A DNA stretch of 64,000 nucleotides from an uncultured Pseudomonas sp. (GCF_943846705.1 NZ_OX044366.1:558001-622000); one strand, 5' to 3'; positions 17,344 to 26,180 are shown, numbered from the stretch's first letter. Numbers and translations are program-made. Notes: a model not told the origin generated them from the letters alone.

Positions 17344-17428
17344 AATGAGCATGGATCTAAAACCAGTCGACAGGTGCCGGCAATTCCATCAACTCCGAAA
17401 GAACATCGACCAACGCTAAAAAACAGGC

Positions 17429-17459
17429 TTGACCTTACCATCGTGTCAAGGTTGATGCT
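17429..17459 (+). promoter_or_regulatory. CueR-type promoter for copZ
   Basis: TTGACC (-35) is followed by exactly 19 bases with the dyad ACCTTACC...AAGGTT, then GATGCT (-10). A 19-base spacer and this dyad are the signature of CueR/MerR copper promoters. No cueR gene is in the window. Confidence 0.75.
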
Positions 17460-17500
17460 CAGGTTACGGCATCTATGCCGCCTAACCAACGAGGTAATTT

Positions 17501-17701
17501 ATGTTCGTTCTACAGGTATCAGGAATGGGTTGTGGCAGTTGCGTTAGCAAGATCACAAAGGCAATTCAGGCGGTAGATGAAGACGCAAAAGTGGAAGTTG
17601 ACCGGGCTGCCGGTAAGGTATCGGTAGACAGCCAAGAACCTGCGGAATCTATCCGCAAGGTGATTCAAGACCTGGGTTATGCCGCACAGATCAGCGCCTA
17701 A
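17501..17701 (+). CDS. copZ: CopZ-like copper chaperone (HMA domain)
   Basis: A 66-residue single heavy-metal-associated domain. The metal site is GMGCGSC (Cys11, Cys14) after the first strand, and the fold ends with VIQDLGYAAQ. It would carry Cu(I) in the cytoplasm to the ATPase encoded just upstream. It has its own CueR-type promoter in the 157-base gap, so copper can raise it independently of CopR. A strong terminator follows. Confidence 0.88.
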   Translation: MFVLQVSGMGCGSCVSKITKAIQAVDEDAKVEVDRAAGKVSVDSQEPAESIRKVIQDLGYAAQISA

Positions 17702-17760
17702 AAGCCGACTGGGTTGTGATCGACACCATTTGACGCCCTTAATCCGAGCTTTTGCGACGC

Positions 17761-17790
17761 TGAGGTCATGGCTTCGGGGCCATGACCTCA
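17761..17790 (+). terminator. Terminator after copZ
   Basis: TGAGGTCATGGC (17761-17772) pairs with GCCATGACCTCA (17779-17790) over a six-base loop. It is symmetrical and may serve the convergent protease gene as well. Confidence 0.8.
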
Positions 17791-17902
17791 TTTGAAACTC
17801 TTGATGTCAGACCAGTACCGCTGTCTGTGCTTCGATCAGATTTTCCACTGCTGCGTAGAGGTCAACGTCCGTTTGCTGAGTTTTGATCGACACCACCAAA
17901 CT

Positions 17903-20332
17903 CTACCTAACGGTGTCGTCATATCGCTGCTGCTTAACAAGAGTTTTCCACCACCCCAGAGCGGGATAGATACCAAGCATTCCCCGCCCTGCTAGTTCGG
18001 CTGCAGTGCCTCGCCAGATGTCCGAGTGGAGTGAGCCTCGATGCCGAGTCTGGGTACCGAGCAACCAATTCGGATCTGAGCCACCGCCCTGGTAACCACC
18101 TTCCTCCTCATCCCGTGCACGCTTGTTGATGCGCTGGCGGAACTGGTCTCGGTCTTCGTTTGGGCGGCTGACATCAAAGCGTAAGCCATGCGACTCGTAG
18201 CGATAGCGCCCTTTGATACCGCGTTCGGCTATGCCGGGATTTGGCTCTACGAAGTAGGAAAGTGTCACTCGCATTTCAACCTCGATATTGCCTAGGTTGA
18301 GCAGCTCCTCCTGCGGCCAGGGAAGCAGATGAAGATGCATGTCCCGCGCCGTGGGCGGCTTGGTGCCCTGCCTCATGAACGGCCTCAGATGGTCCTCGAC
18401 AATCATGGTCAAGGAGTCGCCGGCACTCCACAGGGCACGACTCAGGTCTGGTACGCCAAAGCCGCAGTGCTTAACCAGATTTTCGTAGCCGGCCTTAGTG
18501 CCAGCAGCAAGGAAATCCTGTCGCATACGATCAGGCCACTCAGCCGAGTGCACGATTAGGGCCCGTACAGTTTCGGGCCAGAACTGTGGGTAATTCGTCG
18601 TTACTTGTGCTGCCATGCGAGCGGCCAGCGCGGATGCTGCACTGGTGGCGCTGGTCGTCGTCAACAGCCGCCGCTCTGGTTCGTGGGCAGTGGTTACGAG
18701 GGATAGGCAGGGCTCGGTGTACGCTGTCTGCCCATCTGTGGCCAGGTTGCCTCCCTCGAACACTACATCGGGTTTCAAGGGCCAGGCCGAGTTGGTCCAG
18801 GTCCCAGAAGTCGTGCTGTATGGGCTTAGGCTGCCTGCGGCAGCGATCGGGCGCAATCCAGGATTGGGAGGGTCGATAGTGGCTTTTTGGGTGTAAGCAC
18901 CTACGCACAGCGCATTCCAGGCCTGTGCCGGATCATGAATTCCGTCTGTGGTGGTGTTATGCGGGTAGAGGGTGGCCTGGTTCTTGTCAGCATTACCGGC
19001 AGACACGACGATCAGCCGAGGGTTGGCTCTCTCCCCCAATACGTCGGATGCAAGCTCATCAACTGCGGCTGACCATGCTGAAGGGCGGCCACGATCTCGG
19101 TAATCGAGACTGGTGATCGCCATGCTGTAGACACGGCGCACTTCTGGCTTGGCAGTATCCGGTTGGGTTACAGCGTCGATCATCAGTGCGCCGTAGGGCT
19201 CCTTTTGATTTCCCTGGGCGGCAGGGAGCAGTTTTACCGACTCAAGGCGGTGCTCGATCGAAATGGGGCCTTGTCCACTAAGAGGGTCAAACAAATCACC
19301 ATAAAGTGCGATTCCAGCTAGCTCCGTACCATGGCCCGTCGTGTCCGCAAGACCCCAATTGGAATCGACTGTATATAGGTCATCCGCGCCTATGTGTTGA
19401 GCTAAGAGCGGGTGACCCCGATTGACACCAGTATCCAGAAGGCAGACGCGGATGCTGTCTTCCCCTGCGTGTGTGGTTCGTTCAAGCAGGTTCTCGACCC
19501 ATTCTCTTTGTTCTTGCGGCGCAAGGGCATCAAAAAACTCGGCGGTGTCCTTGGCTCTACGAATCTCGGCGACTTCATTGAGCAACAAGAGTGACTGAGT
19601 GATAGCTGCTCGCGAGGCGTAGACGTTGAGGACTGTCCGCTCAGGAAACTTCAGCACTTTTTCAGAGGTATGAAAACCACATGCTTCGGCAACCGACGTA
19701 AAGCGGTTCAGCACTGCTTCACGGCCTTCCCTGATAGGGAGCCAGAATTCCCACCAAATGGTTTCGTTTTCATCTAGCGGCAACACTGCGGGATCATCAG
19801 TCCACAGAGCGTTGAAAGCTGCGACTCGGATTTCTTGGATTGGATTCAGGAGCGGAGCGTTGCGCGGACTTCCTTTGGAGGTTTCTGCCTCTAGGTACTG
19901 CCTTACGAGGTTCTCAAAGGCTTTGAGCTGACCATCTGGAACGAACACAGTGGCGAAGTCAGTATTCGTGGCGGGGTCATGACGCAGGTTCATAAGCTCG
20001 ATGCGCTGAGCGCCTCGGGCAAGTCCTTCGAATGCAAGCGCGTAACCAGGCTCACTGCGAAATTCTATTTGCAGGCCATATCCACCTTCAGGCCTGCCTC
20101 CTTGTAACAATTGCCTTTCCGATGCTTCGCGCTGCAACTGCACTGCAGAGGCCATCTGGACGCTGACATGCTGGAGTTGAGCGAGTAGTTTTCCGCCATG
20201 AGCCCCTCGGTTTGGCGTGGGGTAGCGGGGGTCTCGTGTTGCTGATGCTGATGCTGTAGATCGGAACCGTTCGGGTAGTCCCTGTCCCTGGAGGTGAAAA
20301 TGAGGCCGTTGTCCGTTGATCGATTCCGTCAT
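17903..20332 (-). CDS. ietS: Subtilisin-like serine protease (S8), IetS type
   Basis: An 809-residue protein without a signal peptide. The S8 catalytic residues appear in order: Asp in CLLDTGVNRGHP (~300), His in TTGHGTELAG (~334), and Ser within TTTSATSAASALAARMAA (~555), a variant of the usual GTSxAxP. VVSAGN supplies the oxyanion Asn region. The N-terminal ~240 residues are a non-protease region and the C-terminal ~200 residues a further unknown domain. It lies 17 bases after a paired AAA-ATPase gene. This two-gene arrangement matches IetAS, first described for Ti-plasmid stability/incompatibility and later shown to give phage resistance. The protease target is unknown. Confidence 0.85.
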   Translation of the reverse strand: MTESINGQRPHFHLQGQGLPERFRSTASASATRDPRYPTPNRGAHGGKLLAQLQHVSVQMASAVQLQREASERQLLQGGRPEGGYGLQIEFRSEPGYALAFEGLARGAQRIELMNLRHDPATNTDFATVFVPDGQLKAFENLVRQYLEAETSKGSPRNAPLLNPIQEIRVAAFNALWTDDPAVLPLDENETIWWEFWLPIREGREAVLNRFTSVAEACGFHTSEKVLKFPERTVLNVYASRAAITQSLLLLNEVAEIRRAKDTAEFFDALAPQEQREWVENLLERTTHAGEDSIRVCLLDTGVNRGHPLLAQHIGADDLYTVDSNWGLADTTGHGTELAGIALYGDLFDPLSGQGPISIEHRLESVKLLPAAQGNQKEPYGALMIDAVTQPDTAKPEVRRVYSMAITSLDYRDRGRPSAWSAAVDELASDVLGERANPRLIVVSAGNADKNQATLYPHNTTTDGIHDPAQAWNALCVGAYTQKATIDPPNPGLRPIAAAGSLSPYSTTSGTWTNSAWPLKPDVVFEGGNLATDGQTAYTEPCLSLVTTAHEPERRLLTTTSATSAASALAARMAAQVTTNYPQFWPETVRALIVHSAEWPDRMRQDFLAAGTKAGYENLVKHCGFGVPDLSRALWSAGDSLTMIVEDHLRPFMRQGTKPPTARDMHLHLLPWPQEELLNLGNIEVEMRVTLSYFVEPNPGIAERGIKGRYRYESHGLRFDVSRPNEDRDQFRQRINKRARDEEEGGYQGGGSDPNWLLGTQTRHRGSLHSDIWRGTAAELAGRGMLGIYPALGWWKTLVKQQRYDDTVR

Positions 20333-20349
20333 CTAAATGCTCTACTACG

Positions 20350-21333
20350 TTAGGAGTGCCGTCTCCCGTGGAAAGTCTTCCGTTCTTCGAGGTGTCTTTC
20401 CACGTCCTTGACTGCCATCTCGGTACGATCATGAATGATCGTGTCCTTGATCGCGTCGTCTGCTGCCCTCGCTAGTTCTGCGTGGCTGAGCCCCTCTGCG
20501 ACTTTGCAGAGTTTGTCCCAACTGCGAATCGACTTTGAAAAATTCGCTAGTCGATTCTTGAGCACAGCCTTGGTCTGTTCCTGATTGGGCAGCCCGTATT
20601 CGATAACATCATCGAAGCGCCGGAACAAGGCGTAGTCAAGAATCTCAGGGTGGTTGGTGGCAGCAATGATCAGGCTATTGGATTGGTCCTGCTCGATCAT
20701 CTGCAGAAAGCTGTTCAGGACGCGACGGATTTCGCCTACATCGTTGGCAAGACCACGCTGAGAGCCAATGGCATCAAACTCGTCGAAGAAGTAGATGCCG
20801 CGGGTATCGCGGATAGCATCGAAAATCTGGCGCAACTTAGCGGCGGTCTCACCCATGTATTTGGTGATGAGGCTATCAAGGCGAACGATATACAGCGGAA
20901 TGCCGAGTTCGCCGGCAAGCGCCGAGGCGGTCATGGTCTTGCCTGTACCAGGTGGCCCTACCAAAAGCAGCTTGCGGCGAGGTGAGAGGCCGTGGGCACG
21001 AATCTTCTCGAAGTTGCGCTGCTCATTGATGATTCTTCCGAGGCGGGCATGAGTAGCCTCGTCCAGAATCATTTCCGAAAAGCGAGTTTTCGGAAGAGCT
21101 ACTGAAAGCAAGTTGCTCAGTTCACCGCGAGGCTGGCCGATAGGCACCGGTTGGCCGGAGGGCAGGCGATTTTTCTTGGCCGAATCAATTAGGGCCCGCA
21201 GATCTTCTGCAAGCTTTCCGTGCCCCTGCTTAGCCTCATGGGCCGCCATCTGCATAGCAACGGCTAGGAAGTGCGTGTCATCTCCCTTGATATGCGAGCG
21301 CAAAAGCGCTTTCAGTTGTTCGCCGCTAGCCAT
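20350..21333 (-). CDS. ietA: AAA-ATPase, IetA type
   Basis: A 327-residue protein with GGGAAGG upstream of ATG. The AAA+ core spans ~115-270: Walker A GPPGTGKT, Walker B IYFFDEFDAIG, a sensor-1 Asn in IIAATNHPE, and an arginine-finger pair in LFRRFDD. It resembles the FtsH/p97-like AAA family that remodels or unfolds proteins. The N-terminal ~110 residues are helical and may bind its partner. With the downstream S8 protease it forms an IetAS-type pair, where the ATPase presumably feeds or gates the protease. The mechanism is inferred. Confidence 0.87.
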   Translation of the reverse strand: MASGEQLKALLRSHIKGDDTHFLAVAMQMAAHEAKQGHGKLAEDLRALIDSAKKNRLPSGQPVPIGQPRGELSNLLSVALPKTRFSEMILDEATHARLGRIINEQRNFEKIRAHGLSPRRKLLLVGPPGTGKTMTASALAGELGIPLYIVRLDSLITKYMGETAAKLRQIFDAIRDTRGIYFFDEFDAIGSQRGLANDVGEIRRVLNSFLQMIEQDQSNSLIIAATNHPEILDYALFRRFDDVIEYGLPNQEQTKAVLKNRLANFSKSIRSWDKLCKVAEGLSHAELARAADDAIKDTIIHDRTEMAVKDVERHLEERKTFHGRRHS

Positions 21334-21436
21334 GGTTTTCTACCTTCCCGTAGGAATTAGTTTAATCGTTAAGACCCGCTTATGGCCTTGAATGCGTCAA
21401 CTTTATTTGTATCGACGATCAGTATCTGAGCTGAAT

Positions 21437-22042
21437 TCAGCGCATTTCATCTTGCATCGAGGCCTTGCCAAGGGCGGCGGCCATCCAGCTGGGGAGGCTC
21501 GCACGAACCGAACTCAGACTTTCCCACTCCGCTTTTGCTAAGCGTCTGCGCATTTTCTGGGCCGAACCTTCCGCCTGTTCTTTGCCCACCCAGGCCATTG
21601 CTCTGAGCGCATCCCCGGCTGGTGTCGCCCCCAAGGAAAACAGCCAGTATGGCGCGTGCTGGAGGTGAATTGTCCGTGAGCCGATTGCCAACCGCTTACT
21701 GCGCCCTGTAGTGAGGTACACATCTCTCGTCGAAGCCGCTCGCGTCAACCCCATTGCTTTTGCGGTCCGTGCACCGTCGGGCGAAATGCACTGCTTGCCC
21801 TGTGCGGCGATTGATTTCACCAATGACTCTGTCGACGGGACTCTGGTACGGCTATTGGCGCGCACCGGCGCAACGTAAGTACCACGCGCGATCCGCATCA
21901 ATTGCCCTGCTTTAGCCAAGCGACAAAACGCCTGATCAATCGCAGCACGACTACCAAGATGAAGAAACTCCTTGGGCGCGAGCACTCCGCCCTCGTCGAG
22001 GGATTGGCTGCGCTGCAAGATCGCTTGCGGAATCGATCGCAT
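21437..22042 (-). CDS. DUF6088 / AbiEi-like antitoxin-type regulator
   Basis: A 201-residue protein with TAGGAG upstream. It matches the DUF6088 family, related to the AbiEi antitoxins: an N-terminal winged helix (~20-60: LGSRAAIDQAFCRLAKAGQLMRI) with the RIARGTYV motif, then a domain with LAIGSRTIHLQHAPYW. AbiEi proteins repress their own promoter. No AbiEii nucleotidyltransferase toxin lies next to it; instead the ietA gene starts 104 bases downstream on the same strand. It may be a solo regulator of the defence genes. A palindromic operator candidate lies 21 bases upstream. Confidence 0.75.
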   Translation of the reverse strand: MRSIPQAILQRSQSLDEGGVLAPKEFLHLGSRAAIDQAFCRLAKAGQLMRIARGTYVAPVRANSRTRVPSTESLVKSIAAQGKQCISPDGARTAKAMGLTRAASTRDVYLTTGRSKRLAIGSRTIHLQHAPYWLFSLGATPAGDALRAMAWVGKEQAEGSAQKMRRRLAKAEWESLSSVRASLPSWMAAALGKASMQDEMR

Positions 22043-22062
22043 ATGAAAACTCGGCTCCTATT

Positions 22063-22094
22063 AATGTCAGATATTTAATTATATATCTGACATT
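22063..22094. promoter_or_regulatory. Operator candidate for the AbiEi-like protein
   Basis: AATGTCAGATAT (22063-22074) and ATATCTGACATT (22083-22094) are perfect inverted arms around an 8-base AT spacer. It sits just upstream of the antitoxin-like gene, in the place where AbiEi proteins bind for autorepression. Confidence 0.75.
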
Positions 22095-22265
22095 TGATCA
22101 ACAGCCGCTCGTCTACTGTCTCCAGGGCTTAGCTGGCCTGCTCTTTCTCATTGAGCTACCGGTGTCCTAGGTCGCGCTGAACGCTGCGACGGCGCGCAGG
22201 CGAAATGTGCGCGCAGGCTAATGCGGCAGTTCGAACTTTCGCGTGAAATAAATCACTTAGAGGCC

Positions 22266-22296
22266 TTGACCTTCCCATGCGGGGAAGCTTGAGACT
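22266..22296 (+). promoter_or_regulatory. CueR-type promoter for the second copper ATPase
   Basis: TTGACC (-35), a 19-base spacer with dyad CTTCCC-ATGCG-GGGAAG, then GAGACT (-10). The arms match classical CueR operators. It lies 34 bases ahead of the ATPase start. Confidence 0.85.
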
Positions 22297-22329
22297 TCCC
22301 TTCAACAGAAACATCCAAGGGATAACTCA

Positions 22330-24906
22330 ATGGCTTCCGTTGCCCAAAAAAGCGTCAATCCATCCTTGCCCTCGGTCTCTCGCCTGAGCCTACCGGTCGA
22401 AGGGATGACGTGTGCCTCGTGTGTCGGCCGTGTAGAACGCGCGCTGAAGGAGGTCCCCGGCGTGCAGACGGCTGTGGTCAATCTGGCCACCGAGCGCGCC
22501 GACATCACGCTCACCAGCTTGGCCGATCCGCAGGCGGCTGTGCGCGCCATCAAGAGCGCCGGCTACACCGTTCGCGAAGAGACCACTGAGCTCGCGATCG
22601 AGGACATGACCTGCGCGTCGTGTGTGGGCCGGGTTGAGAAGGCGCTCGTAAAAATCCCTGGCGTGCTCGAAGCCACTGTCAATCTGGCAACCGAGCGCGC
22701 GCGGGTGCGCCACCTTGCTGGGGTCGTATCCACGACCGACCTTGAAGCTGCGGTCGAGCAGGCGGGTTACAAGTCCCGCCGCTTGTCCGCCGAAACGGCG
22801 ACTGCTAGCGATCAGCACGCCGAGCGTCGTGAGAGCGAGGCACGGGAACTGCGGCTGGCCTTGCTTGTGGCATCAGTCCTCACCTTGCCAGTATTCATCC
22901 TTGAGATGGGCTCTCACCTCATTCCCGCCATGCACCATTGGGTGATGGGCGTCATGGGGCAGCAGACGAACTGGTATGTCCAGTTCGCGCTGGCCAGCCT
23001 TGTACTGTTCGGGCCGGGCTTGCGCTTCTTCCACAAGGGCGTGCCGGCGTTGCTGCGCGGTGCCCCCGACATGAACTCGCTGGTTTCGCTCGGCACTGCG
23101 GCGGCTTACGGCTATTCGGTGGTCGCGACCTTCACACCCAAATTGCTCCCGCAAGGTACCGCCAACGTCTATTTCGAAGCCGCCGTGGTCATCGTGACTT
23201 TGATCCTGCTCGGACGCACGCTGGAGGCTCGCGCCAAGGGGCGAACCTCGCAAGCAATCAAGCGGCTCGTTGGACTTCAAGCCAAGACCGCGCGCGTCGA
23301 GCGCAACGGCGAGACGATCGAGATTGCGCTCGATCAGGTAATGACTGGTGATGTCGTGCTCGTTCGTCCGGGCGAGAAGGTTCCGGTCGACGGCGAAGTC
23401 GTCGAGGGCACCTCTTATGTTGACGAGAGCATGATCACTGGCGAGCCGGTGCCTGTATCCAAGGGGGCGGGAGCCGAGGTCGTGGGCGGCACGATCAACA
23501 AAACGGGCGCTTTCAGTTTCCGCGTCACCAAGGTCGGCGCGAGCACGGTGCTCGCGCAGATCATCCGCCTCGTCGAGGAAGCGCAGGGTTCCAAGCTGCC
23601 GATCCAGGCGCTGGTCGACAAGGTGACCATGTGGTTTGTCCCGGCGGTGATGGCAGCGGCGGCGCTGACCTTCCTATTCTGGCTGATCTTGGGTCCGGAA
23701 CCGGCCCTTACCTTCGCGCTAGTGAATGCGGTCGCGGTTCTCATCATCGCCTGTCCTTGCGCCATGGGCCTAGCCACGCCGACCTCGATCATGGTCGGCA
23801 CGGGCCGCGCGGCCGAGATCGGCATTCTCTTCCGCAAGGGCGAAGCCTTGCAGGCGCTGCGCGATGTGAGCGTGATCGCGCTCGACAAGACCGGCACGCT
23901 GACCAAAGGACGCCCCGAGCTGACCGATCTCGTTCCCGCCGAGGGCTTCGAATACAACGAAGTTCTGGCTCTCGTGGCGGCGATCGAGACCCGCTCCGAG
24001 CATCCGATCGCCGAAGCGATCGTCGCAGCCGCAAAGCTGCTGGACATCGCGCTCGCCCCCATCGAGCACTTCGACGCAACACCGGGCTTCGGCGTATCGG
24101 CCAAGGTCGCCGGTCGGACTGTCGCCGTCGGCGCGGACCGGTTCATGAAGCAGCTCGGTCTTGACGTGTCGGGCTTCCTGCCGACCGCCCAGCGCTTAGG
24201 CGAGCAAGGCAAGAGCCCGCTCTATGCTGCGATAGACGGCCGCTTGGCAGCGGTTATCGCGGTCGCCGACCCGATCAAGGAAACGACGCCCGCGGCGATC
24301 AAGGCGCTGCACGCGCTCGGACTCAAAGTCGCGATGATCACCGGCGACAACGCAGCTACAGCCGCTGCAATCGCCAAGCAGCTAGGCATTGATGAAGTCG
24401 CTGCCGAGGTCTTGCCCGACGGGAAGGTCGCAGCGCTGAAGAAGTTCCGCAGTAACGGTGCACGGGTCGCCTTCGTCGGCGACGGTATCAACGACGCACC
24501 GGCGCTAGCCGAAGCCGACGTTGGGCTCGCCATCGGCACTGGAACCGATGTTGCGATTGAAGCGGCTGACGTGGTGCTGATGTCGGGTGACCTGCGCGGC
24601 GTGCCAAATGCAATCGCCCTAAGCAAGGCGACGATCAGCAACATCAAGCAAAACCTGTTCTGGGCCTTCGCCTACAACGCTGTGCTTATCCCAGTCGCGG
24701 CGGGTGCGCTCTACCCGGTGAACGGCACGCTGCTTTCGCCAATCTTCGCTGCTGCCGCAATGGCGTTCTCTAGCGTCTTCGTTCTCGGCAACGCGCTCCG
24801 ACTCAAACGCTTCCGGGCACCTATGGTGGTTGAGCCTCGTATCGATATGCCTATTAGCGGCCCGAAATCGGACAAGACAGACACACTGAATAATCGTTTA
24901 TCCTAG
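22330..24906 (+). CDS. copA: Copper-exporting P1B-type ATPase with two HMA domains
   Basis: An 858-residue protein. Two heavy-metal-associated domains start the protein (GMTCASCVGRVERAL ~25; DMTCASCVGRVEKAL ~95), followed by the P-type core: ACPCAMGLATP, TGEPVP, DKTGTLTKG, SEHPIAE, GDGINDAPALAEAD. It is the CopA/CueA type for Cu(I) export from the cytoplasm. It is unlike the ATPase at 14965, which has a YHS-like N-terminus. Codon use is strongly GC-ending (runs of GCG, CTC, GTC, GCC), different from its neighbours, which suggests transfer from another lineage. It has its own CueR-type promoter. Confidence 0.93.
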   Translation: MASVAQKSVNPSLPSVSRLSLPVEGMTCASCVGRVERALKEVPGVQTAVVNLATERADITLTSLADPQAAVRAIKSAGYTVREETTELAIEDMTCASCVGRVEKALVKIPGVLEATVNLATERARVRHLAGVVSTTDLEAAVEQAGYKSRRLSAETATASDQHAERRESEARELRLALLVASVLTLPVFILEMGSHLIPAMHHWVMGVMGQQTNWYVQFALASLVLFGPGLRFFHKGVPALLRGAPDMNSLVSLGTAAAYGYSVVATFTPKLLPQGTANVYFEAAVVIVTLILLGRTLEARAKGRTSQAIKRLVGLQAKTARVERNGETIEIALDQVMTGDVVLVRPGEKVPVDGEVVEGTSYVDESMITGEPVPVSKGAGAEVVGGTINKTGAFSFRVTKVGASTVLAQIIRLVEEAQGSKLPIQALVDKVTMWFVPAVMAAAALTFLFWLILGPEPALTFALVNAVAVLIIACPCAMGLATPTSIMVGTGRAAEIGILFRKGEALQALRDVSVIALDKTGTLTKGRPELTDLVPAEGFEYNEVLALVAAIETRSEHPIAEAIVAAAKLLDIALAPIEHFDATPGFGVSAKVAGRTVAVGADRFMKQLGLDVSGFLPTAQRLGEQGKSPLYAAIDGRLAAVIAVADPIKETTPAAIKALHALGLKVAMITGDNAATAAAIAKQLGIDEVAAEVLPDGKVAALKKFRSNGARVAFVGDGINDAPALAEADVGLAIGTGTDVAIEAADVVLMSGDLRGVPNAIALSKATISNIKQNLFWAFAYNAVLIPVAAGALYPVNGTLLSPIFAAAAMAFSSVFVLGNALRLKRFRAPMVVEPRIDMPISGPKSDKTDTLNNRLS

Positions 24907-25038
24907 AAACCAGAAGCTATAACTGCCTGATTAATCGGACTGTTGCTATTGTTGGTGCTTACTGTGCTGGGGAGACGCGTCAACTCGGCGTCGGTAGTGC
25001 AAGCGAGTTAACTTCGTTCTGAATGGAGAGCAGTACTC

Positions 25039-25407
25039 ATGCTGGAATACACCTCCCTCGGTATTTTGATATTCACTGCTCTCGTCCTTTTTTATGGCGT
25101 TATTGTCATTCATGACATCCCCTATGAAATAGCAAAACACCGTAACCATCCCCACCAAGATACTATCCATGTGGCGGGCTGGATCAGCCTGCTCACATTA
25201 AATGTTATCTGGCCGTTTCTGTGGATATGGGCAACCTTGTACCGAGAGGATCGAGGTTGGGGGGAGGGCTTGAAGAGCAGCGTTGCTGCCGATGATGATC
25301 TGACAGATAGACTGTTAGCGCTGCAAGAGCAGGTTGACGTGCTGGAGCAGCAGATCAGGCTGGCTCATCCAAATAAAGCAGTAGTGCAAGTAAGAGAGCC
25401 TGGCTAG
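25039..25407 (+). CDS. DUF3302 inner-membrane protein
   Basis: A 122-residue protein with GGAGAG upstream of ATG. Two membrane helices (~5-25 and ~48-66) surround a conserved HDIPYEIAKHRNHPHQD loop typical of DUF3302 (YiaW-like). The C-terminal third is a predicted coiled coil (LLALQEQVDVLEQQIRLA). In enterobacteria such genes pair with an HlyD-type periplasmic adaptor (YiaV/YibH), which is missing here. Function unknown. Confidence 0.75.
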   Translation: MLEYTSLGILIFTALVLFYGVIVIHDIPYEIAKHRNHPHQDTIHVAGWISLLTLNVIWPFLWIWATLYREDRGWGEGLKSSVAADDDLTDRLLALQEQVDVLEQQIRLAHPNKAVVQVREPG

Positions 25408-25442
25408 TAGTACGACTAATCATGGTTAGAGGTGAGCCGTGC

Positions 25443-25665
25443 TCACTCGCTGATGCTGTCGCCAACTTCGTCGCATTTATCTGAGCCGTCAAGTTGAAAC
25501 CCTGGTCTTTAGAGGCATACTTTGCAGTCATGCCATCGTTTTGGCCTTTTCAGCCACTAACACCAAAACATTTCACTTCGGCTGTTTTCGCATCCTGAGC
25601 CGACATAGTGGCAAATAGGCTGGCGGCAACGAGCGGCAACACAACACAAGTAGCTACTGGACTTT
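25443..25665 (-). pseudogene. Decayed bufferin (bufA, DUF2282) gene
   Basis: The minus strand here is a recognisable relative of the intact bufA at 53221-53481. Shared pieces include the codons for KTAEVKCFGV, the segment for KGQND, and the leader part for LAASLFAT. The codon matching Cys45 of the intact protein is TGA instead of TGC. About one Cys-Lys-Gly-Gln-Gly repeat is deleted, and the leader is shortened where the intact copy has PVQAAQ. It is therefore not translatable as a bufferin. No bufB or bufC copy lies beside it. Edges are approximate. Confidence 0.8.
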
Positions 25666-25705
25666 TAATCGAGCCAGCGCAGCTATCACTAGGCCACCAT
25701 TAAGG

Positions 25706-26158
25706 CTAATGGCTGTGGCTTTTTCCAACATGTGTTTGGCCATGATCTGGAAGATTTCTGACCCCACCACTGACCGTAAGCTTCTGCAGGATTCCACATT
25801 TATCCATGCCCTGCTTAGAAACGCATCGATGTCGTAACTCAACCAGCTGTTGTTGCAGCGCAATTAGGCTGTTCACGCGTGCTTGCACATGATCAATGTG
25901 CTCATCCACTAAGCTATTCACACCCTCACAGCTTTCCTCCGGACTGTCCATCAGCGCCAGTAAGCTTCTGATCTCGTCCAGAGTCATATCCAGTGTTCGG
26001 CAATTACGGATGAATGTAAGCCTCACTAGATGCTCACTACTGTACAGGCGGTAATTACCCTCACTGCGGGCCGGGGTCGGCAACAGTCCTTCACGCTCGT
26101 AGTAACGAACCGTTTCGACCTGACAATCAGCAAGCTTGGCCAGCTCTCCAATTTTCAT
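25706..26158 (-). CDS. cadR: Cd(II)/Pb(II)-responsive MerR-family regulator CadR
   Basis: A 150-residue protein starting at ATG 26158 (MKIGELAKLADCQVETVRYY). The MerR winged helix spans 1-70, followed by the long dimer helix. Metal-binding Cys are Cys77 (EESCEGV), Cys112 (RHRC) and Cys121 (DKCGIL), matching the CadR arrangement, with the loop between the last two slightly longer than usual. The C-terminal tail HVGKSHSH is the His tail typical of CadR. It is divergent from cadA, with the operator between them, and should activate cadA when cadmium, lead or zinc is present. Confidence 0.93.
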   Translation of the reverse strand: MKIGELAKLADCQVETVRYYEREGLLPTPARSEGNYRLYSSEHLVRLTFIRNCRTLDMTLDEIRSLLALMDSPEESCEGVNSLVDEHIDHVQARVNSLIALQQQLVELRHRCVSKQGMDKCGILQKLTVSGGVRNLPDHGQTHVGKSHSH

Positions 26159-26180
26159 GCAATACCTCTTCTGCAAACGC

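Noticed and set aside
21437..22042. A full AbiE toxin-antitoxin pair
   Set aside because: Only the AbiEi-like partner is present; no nucleotidyltransferase toxin frame lies on either side.
23415..24212. 265-residue frame antisense to the second copper ATPase
   Set aside because: A long shadow frame caused by the high GC content; the ATPase motifs are all on the plus strand.
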